Shown here: in pieces, positions 57,568 through 64,000 of the stretch | How the letters are laid out: every line of letters begins with the position of its first letter | Position numbering within the stretch: position 1 is the stretch's first letter | Notes under the pieces: generated by a model | Databases searched by the model: none | What the model was told of the DNA's origin: nothing | What the model saw: the letters and a program-made list of their open reading frames with translations, nothing else | Source of the DNA: Halalkalibacter nanhaiisediminis | GTDB lineage: Bacteria > Bacillota > Bacilli > Bacillales > Bacillaceae_D | Assembly (NCBI RefSeq): GCF_007830185.1 | Contig: NZ_VLKZ01000006.1 | Span: 62,001-126,000 of the forward strand | Length of the DNA stretch: 64,000 nt | Direction of reading: 5' to 3' | Position numbers and translations under genes: made by a program

Positions 57568-57573
57568 AGTATA

Positions 57574-57602
57574 ACAGACTCTACATGGCATGTAGAGTCT
57601 GT
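57574..57602 (-). terminator. aceA terminator hairpin
   Basis: ACAGACTCTACATG and CATGTAGAGTCTGT form a 14-bp near-perfect palindrome just after the aceA stop. Confidence 0.8.
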
Positions 57603-57617
57603 TTAGTAAACAATTAT

Positions 57618-58910
57618 TTAGCTTTTTTGGAATTGCGCTTCCTCAGTGGAACCTTTTAATGCTGTAGTTGAAGATGTTCCGCCAGATACAACTTGTGAAA
57701 TTTCATCAAAGTATCCAGTACCAACTTCACGCTGATGACGAGTCGCTGTGTATCCTTTTGATTCGCTTGCAAACTCTGCTTGCTGAAGCTCAGAGTAAGC
57801 ACCCATTCCTCGCTCTTTGTAGCCTTTCGCAAGTTCAAACATGCTATGGTTAAGGGCATGGAATCCAGCAAGTGTAACAAATTGGAACTTGTATCCCATC
57901 TTACCAAGCTCAACTTGATACGTCTCAATTGTTTCTTTATCCAAGTTCGCTTCCCAGTTGAATGATGGCGAGCAATTATAAGCAAGCATCTTACCAGGGA
58001 ACTTCGCATGGATCGCTTCAGCAAATTGGCGTGCTTCTTCAAGAGATGGTTTTGACGTTTCGCACCAAATTAAGTCAGCATACGGTGCATATGCAAGTCC
58101 GCGAGCAATCGCTTGATCAATTCCAGCATTTGTACGGTAAAAACCTTCAGCAGTACGTTCACCTGTAATAAACGGGTGATCAACTGGATCAATGTCACTT
58201 GTAATTAAATCCGCAGCATCTGCATCTGTTCGAGCAACGATGATCGTTGGTACACCACTTACATCAGCTGCTAGTCTTGCAGCAGTAAGGTTGCGAACCG
58301 CTGTTTGAGTCGGAATAAGAACTTTACCACCTAGATGGCCACATTTTTTCTCTGATGCAAGCTGATCTTCAAAGTGAACACCCGAAGCTCCTGACTCGAT
58401 CATACCTTTCATTAATTCAAATACATTAAGCTGACCGCCAAATCCTGCTTCTGCATCTGCAACAATCGGTGCGAAATAATCAACATCTCCTTCGCCTTCC
58501 ATATGCTGAATTTGGTCAGCGCGTTGCAGTGCTTGATTTATTCTTTTAACAACACTTGGTACACTGTTTGCCGGATATAAGCTTTGGTCAGGGTACATTT
58601 GACCTGCAAGGTTCGCATCTGCTGCAACTTGCCATCCGCTTAAATAAATCGCTTTCAAACCTGCCTTCACTTGTTGAACTGCTTGATTTCCAGTTAATGC
58701 TCCCAAAGCGTTAATGTAGTCTTCGTTATTTAACATTTTCCATAGTTTTTCTGATCCTACTCGTGCAAGTGTATGGTCGATTTGCAAAGACCCACGAAGG
58801 CGAACAACATCTTCACCTGAATATGTACGTTCAATACCATTCCATCTTTCATCATTTTCCCATTGCTGTTCTAACTGTTGTCCTTGCTCTTGAATTGATT
58901 GCTTTGTCAT
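57618..58910 (-). CDS. aceA: Isocitrate lyase
   Basis: This protein of about 430 residues splits isocitrate into glyoxylate and succinate, the first step of the glyoxylate shunt. It has the signature [12 protein letters not shown] with catalytic Cys190 (KKCGH, 188-192), [34 protein letters not shown], and a C-terminal [10 protein letters not shown] motif. The ATG at 58910 has GGGAGAGG upstream. Malate synthase (aceB) is not next to it in this window. It has a long leader with a possible small ORF and an inverted repeat. Confidence 0.96.
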   Translation of the reverse strand: MTKQSIQEQGQQLEQQWENDERWNGIERTYSGEDVVRLRGSLQIDHTLARVGSEKLWKMLNNEDYINALGALTGNQAVQQVKAGLKAIYLSGWQVAADANLAGQMYPDQSLYPANSVPSVVKRINQALQRADQIQHMEGEGDVDYFAPIVADAEAGFGGQLNVFELMKGMIESGASGVHFEDQLASEKKCGHLGGKVLIPTQTAVRNLTAARLAADVSGVPTIIVARTDADAADLITSDIDPVDHPFITGERTAEGFYRTNAGIDQAIARGLAYAPYADLIWCETSKPSLEEARQFAEAIHAKFPGKMLAYNCSPSFNWEANLDKETIETYQVELGKMGYKFQFVTLAGFHALNHSMFELAKGYKERGMGAYSELQQAEFASESKGYTATRHQREVGTGYFDEISQVVSGGTSSTTALKGSTEEAQFQKS

Positions 58911-58991
58911 AATAATCCTCTCCCATTCCATTATGTGTTTGTTAGATTTCTTCTTTCAAATCACTTGTCATTAACAGAGTCATTATTCTTG

Positions 58992-59051
58992 CTACAATTC
59001 ACCAAATGCTAGCGTTCGAGTTGGTGCTAAAGTTATTAGTGTTCTAGTCAT
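58992..59051 (-). CDS. Possible 19-residue leader peptide in the aceA transcript
   Basis: A frame MTRTLITLAPTRTLAFGEL lies in the aceA leader, 81 bases before the aceA ATG. AAAGGG is five bases upstream of its ATG. It has four Thr, four Leu and two Arg. It could be a regulatory leader peptide, but the ribosome site spacing is short and chance is likely. Confidence 0.3.
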   Translation of the reverse strand: MTRTLITLAPTRTLAFGEL

Positions 59052-59109
59052 ATTTACCCTTTTGTTTGTTGACTAGATATCGTCTTTATTCCCCCTTTAT
59101 TTTCCATTC

Positions 59110-59127
59110 AACTGTTTTAATACAGTT
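59110..59127. repeat. Inverted repeat in the aceA leader
   Basis: AACTGT and ACAGTT flank TTTAAT, about ten bases downstream of the predicted aceA start, a usual operator place. Confidence 0.5.
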
Positions 59128-59143
59128 TTTATCTTATGCATTT

Positions 59144-59172
59144 ATAATATAACAGAAGCATTGGAAAATCAA
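59144..59172 (-). promoter_or_regulatory. aceA promoter
   Basis: On the minus strand TTGATT and TATTAT are 17 bases apart. Transcription would start near 59137, giving a leader of about 227 bases. Confidence 0.6.
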
Positions 59173-59215
59173 CCGCTTTTTTCAATTTTTCTAAATTTTC
59201 TTCCTTTCGTTCGTG

Positions 59216-59244
59216 TTGTCACCCAGTTTTGCCTATGATACTGT
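59216..59244 (+). promoter_or_regulatory. tenA promoter candidate
   Basis: TTGTCA and TACTGT are 17 bases apart; TGA before the -10 gives a TGn extension. Start near 59251. Confidence 0.45.
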
Positions 59245-59251
59245 TATTGTA

Positions 59252-59358
59252 GACAACTATTAGAAGAACAAGATACGGCTTATCTTAACCTTTTAACTTG
59301 GTCTAGTTTATCTCAAGGAAGAAGAGAGCTTTGAAATGGACTAAGTATGCTCTCTTTT
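59252..59358 (+). promoter_or_regulatory. Degenerate TPP-riboswitch-like leader with terminator
   Basis: Bases 59287-59321 resemble the 3' half of the TPP aptamer (AACCTTTTAACTTGGTCTAG, then TTTATCTCAAGGAAG). They are followed at once by AAGAGAGC...GCTCTC-TTTT, a terminator (59322-59358), as in genuine thiamine riboswitches. The 5' half does not show the conserved CTGAGA or GGGGTGC. It may be a decayed riboswitch; the terminator itself is clear. Confidence 0.4.
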
Positions 59359-59491
59359 CCAAATTCCTACCTAACTAAATATTAGTTTTATCAAATAAGC
59401 TTCTACTCTCAACTAGAATGAAATAGCATTATTCTTTTTCTATCCAACTAGAAACGAACCAGCTTTTACACAAAAAAAGGAGATGAAATAA

Positions 59492-60160
59492 ATGAAATTC
59501 ACAGATCACCTTTATGAAGCAGCAAAACCAATTTGGGAAAAAGGATATGAACATTCATTTGTACAAGGGATTGGTGATGGATCTTTAACACTTGATCGTT
59601 TTCAATTCTTTATGTGTCAAGACTATGTTTATTTAATTGAGTATGCACGCCTTTATGCATTAGGAAGCTTAAAAGCTCCTGATCTTCAAACGATGTCAAC
59701 ATTTGCTAAGCTGTTGGATGCAACACTAAACATGGAAATGGAATTACATCGTCAATATGCCGAAAAACTAGGTATATCAAAGACAGAACTTGAATCAACT
59801 GAACCAGCACCAACCACACTCGCCTATAGTAGCTATATGCTCAATGTATCTCAAAGAGGTTCTTTAGCTGAATTAATTGCCGCTATTCTTCCTTGCGCGT
59901 GGAGCTATGGTGAAATCGGTCAACGTTTAGCTAAACGTCCTGGGGCAATGGAGCATCCAGTGTATGGTGAGTGGATTACAATGTATCAGTCGGAGGAATT
60001 TACGAAACTTGCCGATTGGTTGATCGATCTGCTTAATCAATTAGTTGAAGGAAAATCAGAAACAGAACTCAAGCAGCTTGAAACGATTTTTATCAATACA
60101 AGTCGATTTGAATATCTTTTTTGGGATATGGCGTGGGATAAATCGCAATGGACAATCTAA
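59492..60160 (+). CDS. tenA: TenA, aminopyrimidine aminohydrolase/thiaminase II
   Basis: This 222-residue all-helical enzyme salvages thiamine degradation products, hydrolysing aminopyrimidine to HMP. Active-site residues match: D44 (QDYVYL), Y47, Y112, C135 (ILPCAWSYGEIG), Y139 and E207 (RFEYLFWDMAW). Length is normal. AAAGGAGATG precedes the ATG. It stands alone, without tenI-thi genes, so it relies on thiamine genes elsewhere. Confidence 0.93.
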   Translation: MKFTDHLYEAAKPIWEKGYEHSFVQGIGDGSLTLDRFQFFMCQDYVYLIEYARLYALGSLKAPDLQTMSTFAKLLDATLNMEMELHRQYAEKLGISKTELESTEPAPTTLAYSSYMLNVSQRGSLAELIAAILPCAWSYGEIGQRLAKRPGAMEHPVYGEWITMYQSEEFTKLADWLIDLLNQLVEGKSETELKQLETIFINTSRFEYLFWDMAWDKSQWTI

Positions 60161-60211
60161 CAAACTAGTATTCATATCCAATGAAATTCCTTCATTTTAA
60201 CACACTTAAAT

Positions 60212-60277
60212 AAGGGTCTCTTACCAAATAACCTCGCCTATCATGTTCAACAAGGCTCACTGGTATAGACCCTTTTT
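60212..60277 (+). terminator. Possible tenA terminator
   Basis: AAGGGTCT and AGACCCTT flank about 47 bases that contain an inner GCCT/AGGC helix, followed by TTTTT. Confidence 0.55.
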
Positions 60278-60365
60278 CCATATACTGATCCAAATCATAT
60301 ACATTCATTAATATCTATCACATTTAACTCTCTTTGATCATGTATTCTCGACTCCCTAACAAAAA

Positions 60366-60387
60366 AACGCCCAGTTAAATGGACGTT
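60366..60387 (-). terminator. HD-GYP gene terminator
   Basis: AACGCCCA and TGGACGTT pair (one wobble) around six bases, followed by TTTTTT on the minus strand. Confidence 0.8.
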
Positions 60388-60398
60388 AAATTTAAATA

Positions 60399-61439
60399 TC
60401 ACATGAGAACTTTTTCAATAAATACAGTTGTTTCCTTTGCTAAATCAATGTGCTTCACATCATAATCCCCAGAGTCAGAACCAGTCATTTCAAAAACCCG
60501 AATAATCGGGCGCTGAGGTAGCCCAGTATGCTGGCCAACAACGATACCTGTTTCGTTCGTTGAAAGCTTCACTTGACTTCCAGTCGGATAAAAAGCAACA
60601 GCCCTTAAGAAACGCCACATAATAGGATGAGAAAATTGAACATTCGTTAACGCAAGTAAATGTTCACATGCTTCATGCGGATAAAGACCTCGGTTGTCTT
60701 CCCCTTTAGAAATCAAACGATCATACGTATTTGCTATCGCAACAACTTTTGATAAGTAATGAATTTCCTCATCTTTTAGCTGCCTTGGGTAACCACTACC
60801 ATCTATATGCTCATGATGCGTAAGTGCAATATGAGCTGATAATGTACTGATTTCTTTGTTTTTCCGCAACGCGTTAAAGCCCTTCCAAGTATGATCATTC
60901 TCAACATCATCTTCTTTACCCTTTTCTGACGGGAGGATTTTCCCAATATCATGAAGAAGAGCACCTGTAGCTAATTCTTGTAACTTCGTACGATCTAGAC
61001 CAACCTTCACACCTAATATCGTTGAAATAATACAAACGTTCACAGAATGAATAAATAATTCATTATCTTCTGTACGGATATCGGTTAAGCTTAATAATGT
61101 TTGGTGATTCATTAACACTTCATCAATTATACTTGTTATCGATTTCTGAATCGACTGGAAATCGATATTTTTTCCTGACTGAACAAAATGAAAAGAATCT
61201 TTTAACGTAGCAATTGTCGAGCGTTTGACCGATTCAGAAACGACTTCTTCTACCTCGATATCTTCAACACGTTCATCTTTTATATAAATAGCTTGTACAC
61301 CCATGTGACGAAGACGTGATAAAATTCCAACCGTCAATTGCGCTCCACTTTGTAGTAAAATTCGACCATCACTTGCAAAAATATGTTTTCCTAAACGTTC
61401 CCCTTGTTGAACATTATCAATTAAAGTATACCTCATCAT
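60399..61439 (-). CDS. HD-GYP domain protein, probable c-di-GMP phosphodiesterase
   Basis: This 346-residue cytoplasmic protein has an N-terminal DUF3391-like part (DNVQQGERLGKHIFASDGRILLQSGAQLT) and an HD-GYP domain. The HD pair H163/D164 is in LLHDIGKILP, and HHEHIDGSGYP (208-218) carries the GYP motif. Both metal-site motifs are intact. A short C-terminal beta-domain (SNEGxVV-like TNETGIVVGQHTGLPQRPIIRVFE) follows. It should hydrolyse cyclic di-GMP. No signal peptide or membrane segment is present. Confidence 0.9.
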   Translation of the reverse strand: MMRYTLIDNVQQGERLGKHIFASDGRILLQSGAQLTVGILSRLRHMGVQAIYIKDERVEDIEVEEVVSESVKRSTIATLKDSFHFVQSGKNIDFQSIQKSITSIIDEVLMNHQTLLSLTDIRTEDNELFIHSVNVCIISTILGVKVGLDRTKLQELATGALLHDIGKILPSEKGKEDDVENDHTWKGFNALRKNKEISTLSAHIALTHHEHIDGSGYPRQLKDEEIHYLSKVVAIANTYDRLISKGEDNRGLYPHEACEHLLALTNVQFSHPIMWRFLRAVAFYPTGSQVKLSTNETGIVVGQHTGLPQRPIIRVFEMTGSDSGDYDVKHIDLAKETTVFIEKVLM

Positions 61440-61510
61440 AAACTCCCCTGATGGTCATTTCTTTTATTATAATTGATTCACATCTATTTGAACATCAACT
61501 TATCGATTCA

Positions 61511-61549
61511 CGTCAAAGAGGCGGCTATTATTACCCACCTCTTGTGACG
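61511..61549 (-). repeat. Stem-loop after the second BCCT gene
   Basis: CGTCA-AGAGG pairs with CCTCT-TGACG. It sits directly after the transporter stop codon, but no U-tract follows. Confidence 0.5.
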
Positions 61550-61550
61550 A

Positions 61551-63050
61551 TTATAGTATCTTCTTCGACTTTTGACTAGATTTGATTTCCTCCTTAAATG
61601 CTTTTAATGTGCTATAACTCATCACAAGCAATATAAATGACAGAGGGAATGCACTGACGATAATTGCCGTCTGGAGCGCATTTAAACCTCCTGACGCCAT
61701 TAAAACGATAGCTGAAGACGTAAGGATTAACCCCCATGAAATTTTCACAAAATTGGAAGGGTTAAGATCACCATTTGTTGTTTGCATTCCTAGAACAAAC
61801 GTTGCTGAATCAGCGGAAGTTATGAAAAATGTACTAATAAGTAACACGGTCACTACCGTTAACAATCCACCAAACGGCAAATGTTCAAAGACAAAGAACA
61901 AACCAGTTTCTAGACTTTGTCCAGCTACATCTACACCTTGTATTAAGTCAAGGTAAATACCTGTACCACCAAACACAGCAAACCAAAACACACAAACAAG
62001 TGTAGGTACAACGAGAACAGCGATAACAAATTCTCGAACTGTCCGTCCTTTTGATACACGAGCAATGAACATTCCTACAAAAGGAGACCAAGAAATCCAC
62101 CAAGCCCAATAAAAAATTGTCCAGCCTTGTGTCCAAGCAGCCCGTTCTTCATTAAAAGGTGATAGACGTAAGCCCATTTGTGGCAAGTTTTGAATATATT
62201 CTCCGAGTGTGTGAGTAAATAAGTTTAATAAAAATAAAGTTGGACCAAGAACAATCATAGCAATTAACAATATAGTCGCTAAAATCATATTCGTATTACT
62301 TAAATACTTAATCCCTTTTTTTATACCAGTACTAGCTGATGTGATAAAGAGGACAGTAATAATACTGATGATCAATAACTGCACGGTAAAATTAATCGGA
62401 ATTCCCAATAAATAATTTAAGCCTGCATTGATTTGCTGTGCCCCTAAACCTAACGAAGCACAGACACCAAAAAGGGTAGCGAAAACAGCGATAATATCAA
62501 CTGTATGTCCGATTGGTCCCTTTACTCGATCCCCTAATACTGGATGGAGGGTAGCACTCATAAGCCCAGGTGCGTCTTTTCGAAATTTAAAATACGCTAG
62601 CGATAATGCAATGACAGCGTAAATTGCCCATGCATGAAATCCCCAATGTAGATAGGTATAACGCAATCCTAGTAATGCAGACTCACGAGTATTCCCTTCC
62701 CCGTATGGAGGCACAGAATAATGAGATACTGGCTCTGAGACACCATAGAATAACAGTCCAATCCCCATCCCTGCACTAAACAGCATGGCAAACCAAGTTG
62801 GTCGACTGAACTCTGGTTTATCCGAATCTTTACCAAGCTTAATCTTTCCGTACTTACTAAAAATCAAAAAAAGCGCAAATATTAAAAAGAATGTCGCTGC
62901 TAAATTGTAAAACCAACCGAATGAATTAAGAAAGAACGCCTGAGCAAGCAGCATTATTTCTCCTAATTGGTTTGGAAAAAACGCTCCCCACAAAACAAAA
63001 ATAAGAGCAATCAAAATTGAAACCTTATATGTAATTGTTAAATTTCTCAC
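61551..63050 (-). CDS. Second BCCT-family transporter
   Basis: This protein of about 499 residues has 12 hydrophobic helices with AGMGIGLLFYGVSEPVSHYS and TQGWTIFYWAWWISWSPFVGMFIARVSKGRTVREF, the BCCT marks. It resembles the first BCCT gene at 36.5 kb but lacks its long charged tail, ending instead in KAFKEEIKSSQKSKKIL. It imports betaine or related solutes. The GTG at 63050 has AAGGAAGGG nine bases upstream; an ATG 33 bases upstream has no site. Confidence 0.93.
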   Translation of the reverse strand: MRNLTITYKVSILIALIFVLWGAFFPNQLGEIMLLAQAFFLNSFGWFYNLAATFFLIFALFLIFSKYGKIKLGKDSDKPEFSRPTWFAMLFSAGMGIGLLFYGVSEPVSHYSVPPYGEGNTRESALLGLRYTYLHWGFHAWAIYAVIALSLAYFKFRKDAPGLMSATLHPVLGDRVKGPIGHTVDIIAVFATLFGVCASLGLGAQQINAGLNYLLGIPINFTVQLLIISIITVLFITSASTGIKKGIKYLSNTNMILATILLIAMIVLGPTLFLLNLFTHTLGEYIQNLPQMGLRLSPFNEERAAWTQGWTIFYWAWWISWSPFVGMFIARVSKGRTVREFVIAVLVVPTLVCVFWFAVFGGTGIYLDLIQGVDVAGQSLETGLFFVFEHLPFGGLLTVVTVLLISTFFITSADSATFVLGMQTTNGDLNPSNFVKISWGLILTSSAIVLMASGGLNALQTAIIVSAFPLSFILLVMSYSTLKAFKEEIKSSQKSKKIL

Positions 63051-63454
63051 GTGCCATATCCCTTCCTTTTCCGTTGTTTTCATGATAGTGAATAGAGATA
63101 AACGAGCACATTTATTGCACAAAGTTCTCCCAACTAACCTATACCCATCTATACAAAAATCAAAACGGGATTTTTACAACGTTTTTTATATTTTAACATA
63201 CCTACTTTTAATATTTTACATTAAAAAAGAGAGCTTAGCTTTTGCTTAAGGGATTCAGTTTTGGGAGAGAAAAACACATTTGCTAGTTTATTTCTCTCCC
63301 AAAATAACACTACTTTTGGTAATTTATTTAACACGAGATTTAACAATAAAATTAGTTGTTTCCCTCAAAAAATTATCTTTGTAGTAAAATAAGTTAATGA
63401 AAAAAGACAAAGGTGCAATATGTACAAATTTTCTCGAATAGGTTGTGTGATTGA
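63051..63454. other. AT-rich intergenic region
   Basis: This 400-base stretch has no clear gene. It holds the inverted repeat at 63257-63304. The local A+T is high. Confidence 0.6.
63257..63304. repeat. Inverted repeat with TTTTGGGAGAGAAA arms
   Basis: TTTTGGGAGAGAAA (63259-63272) and TTTCTCTCCCAAAA (63291-63304) form a perfect 14-bp stem with 18 bases between. No U-tract follows. The 13-base word AGTTTTGGGAGAG recurs inverted at the window end (63988-64000). Confidence 0.75.
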
Positions 63455-63685
63455 ATGTTGGAAAAAATCTTGTTTCATGTATTATTTATTTTAGGTTGCA
63501 TTCCTGTTTACTTAATAATATTTCTTAGTGGTTTAGGAATATTATTTATTGATGTATTTGAAACTTCTTCTGTAATATCATTAGAAAAAATACTCTACAC
63601 AATAATAAAGTTTGCTGCACCAATTTTGTATTTAGTGTGTTGGATTTATTTTGGTATTAGAATTCACAAAAACAAACCTAAATAG
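63455..63685 (+). CDS. Small two-helix membrane protein
   Basis: This 76-residue protein has two hydrophobic helices (ILFHVLFILGCIPVYLIIFLSGLGILFIDVF and IIKFAAPILYLVCWIYFGI) and a basic tail IHKNKPK. No family is recognised. No good ribosome site is seen (AATAGG only). A good terminator follows at 63754-63780, which supports a real transcript. It is bounded by inverted-repeat words. Confidence 0.4.
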   Translation: MLEKILFHVLFILGCIPVYLIIFLSGLGILFIDVFETSSVISLEKILYTIIKFAAPILYLVCWIYFGIRIHKNKPK

Positions 63686-63753
63686 GAAGAATTTTGACAA
63701 CCCTAAATTTTCTGATCTCAAGTATGACATACAAAAGTAATAATTAACATTTT

Positions 63754-63780
63754 AAGTCGATATTTTTCTATCGGCTTTTT
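63754..63780 (+). terminator. Terminator of the small membrane protein gene
   Basis: AAGTCGATA and TATCGGCTT pair (one wobble) around six bases, then TTT-G-TTTT. Confidence 0.75.
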
Positions 63781-63930
63781 GTTTTGACATTAACATATGA
63801 ATTGGTAATTGAATTAGCAACTACATTCACAACAGTCCATAAAGGTACGTTCTGTTTGCAACAGCATATGCTAAAAGCTATACTAATTTGTGTGTTTATT
63901 TGATATAAATGTTGATATACCAATAAAAAA

Positions 63931-63964
63931 TGGAGTGCTAAATCACAATGATTTTAGCACTCCA
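63931..63964 (-). terminator. Terminator for a gene to the right of the window
   Basis: TGGAGTGCTAAATC pairs with GATTTTAGCACTCCA around five bases, followed by TTTTTT on the minus strand. Confidence 0.7.
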
Positions 63965-64000
63965 AAACACTTATTATTTGTCATTTCCTCTCCCAAAACT

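Larger units (their letters stand above)
57191..57617. other. Intergenic region between the AEC permease and aceA
   Basis: This 427-base AT-rich region has no gene. It holds two strong hairpins downstream of aceA (listed separately). Confidence 0.65.
58911..59491. other. Divergent aceA-tenA control region
   Basis: This 581-base region holds the aceA promoter, its 227-base leader with a small ORF, an inverted repeat, and the tenA promoter and leader. No larger gene is present. Confidence 0.7.
63686..64000. other. Window end, no gene
   Basis: Besides a terminator and a hairpin, no reading frame of note is seen. The region is AT-rich. Confidence 0.6.

Noticed and set aside
63426-63500. 24-codon ORF overlapping the small membrane protein start
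   Set aside because: It has no ribosome site and ends within the following gene in another frame.

Overview
The window is chromosomal DNA from a low-GC member of the Bacillaceae, probably a Bacillus or alkaliphilic Alkalihalobacillus/Halalkalibacter-type organism. Gene order largely matches Bacillus subtilis read in reverse: ylbE-ylbD-ylbC, ctaF-E-D-C-B/ctaA, pycA, ylaN-glsA(ylaM)-ylaL-ylaK, ylaI-ylaH-typA-ylaF, yktC-ykzI-yktB-yktA, speA-sr1, pdhD-C-B-A-ykyA, def-rpoY-rnjA, then a ykuV-U-T-S-dapL-dapH block. Ribosome binding sites are strong (AAGGAGG type). Several genes are best read from UUG or GUG. No tRNA, rRNA, CRISPR array, transposase or prophage is visible.

Layout. 1-6.3 kb: an edge-truncated ATP-grasp protein, ylb genes, a hotdog thioesterase, yugN, a lipoprotein and a YtvI-type permease. 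6.3-13.1 kb: the caa3 cytochrome c oxidase locus, ctaB-C-D-E-F with divergent ctaA, and a CtaM-type DUF420 assembly factor instead of ctaG. 13.2-18.2 kb: a photolyase and pyruvate carboxylase. 18.5-31.7 kb: yla/ykt housekeeping genes, including TypA, YlaK, glutaminase and arginine decarboxylase. 31.8-32.1 kb: the SR1 regulatory RNA encoding the SR1P peptide, with CcpN-like and CcpA-like sites. 32-39 kb: cell-envelope lipoproteins (LytM-type peptidase, deacetylase), an aromatic-acid exporter, a BCCT transporter and two unknowns. 39.3-45.3 kb: pdhABCD and ykyA. 45.6-50.1 kb: a spore YjcZ-type peptide, def, a 25-codon ORF, rpoY-rnjA and a three-repeat amidase. 50.2-57.2 kb: thioredoxin-like and peroxiredoxin genes, MscS, ykuS, the acetyl-DAP lysine/peptidoglycan operon and an AEC permease. 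57.6-64 kb: isocitrate lyase, TenA, an HD-GYP protein, a second BCCT transporter and an AT-rich end.

How it works together. Carbon flow is central: Pdh, pyruvate carboxylase, isocitrate lyase and the SR1 switch all sit at the pyruvate/acetyl-CoA/gluconeogenesis node, and the caa3 oxidase with heme A synthesis completes respiration. The dap genes supply diaminopimelate for wall and lysine. RNase J1 and RpoY serve RNA metabolism. Two BCCT carriers and MscS suggest osmotic adaptation.

No wholly new multi-gene system was found. The most interesting signals are non-coding or very small: the SR1 locus with its regulatory sites, a possible ~65-nt RNA next to pdhD, a 25-codon cationic peptide ORF before rpoY, a 19-codon ORF in a long aceA leader, a degenerate TPP-riboswitch-like leader upstream of tenA, and a 13-bp inverted repeat bounding the AT-rich right end.
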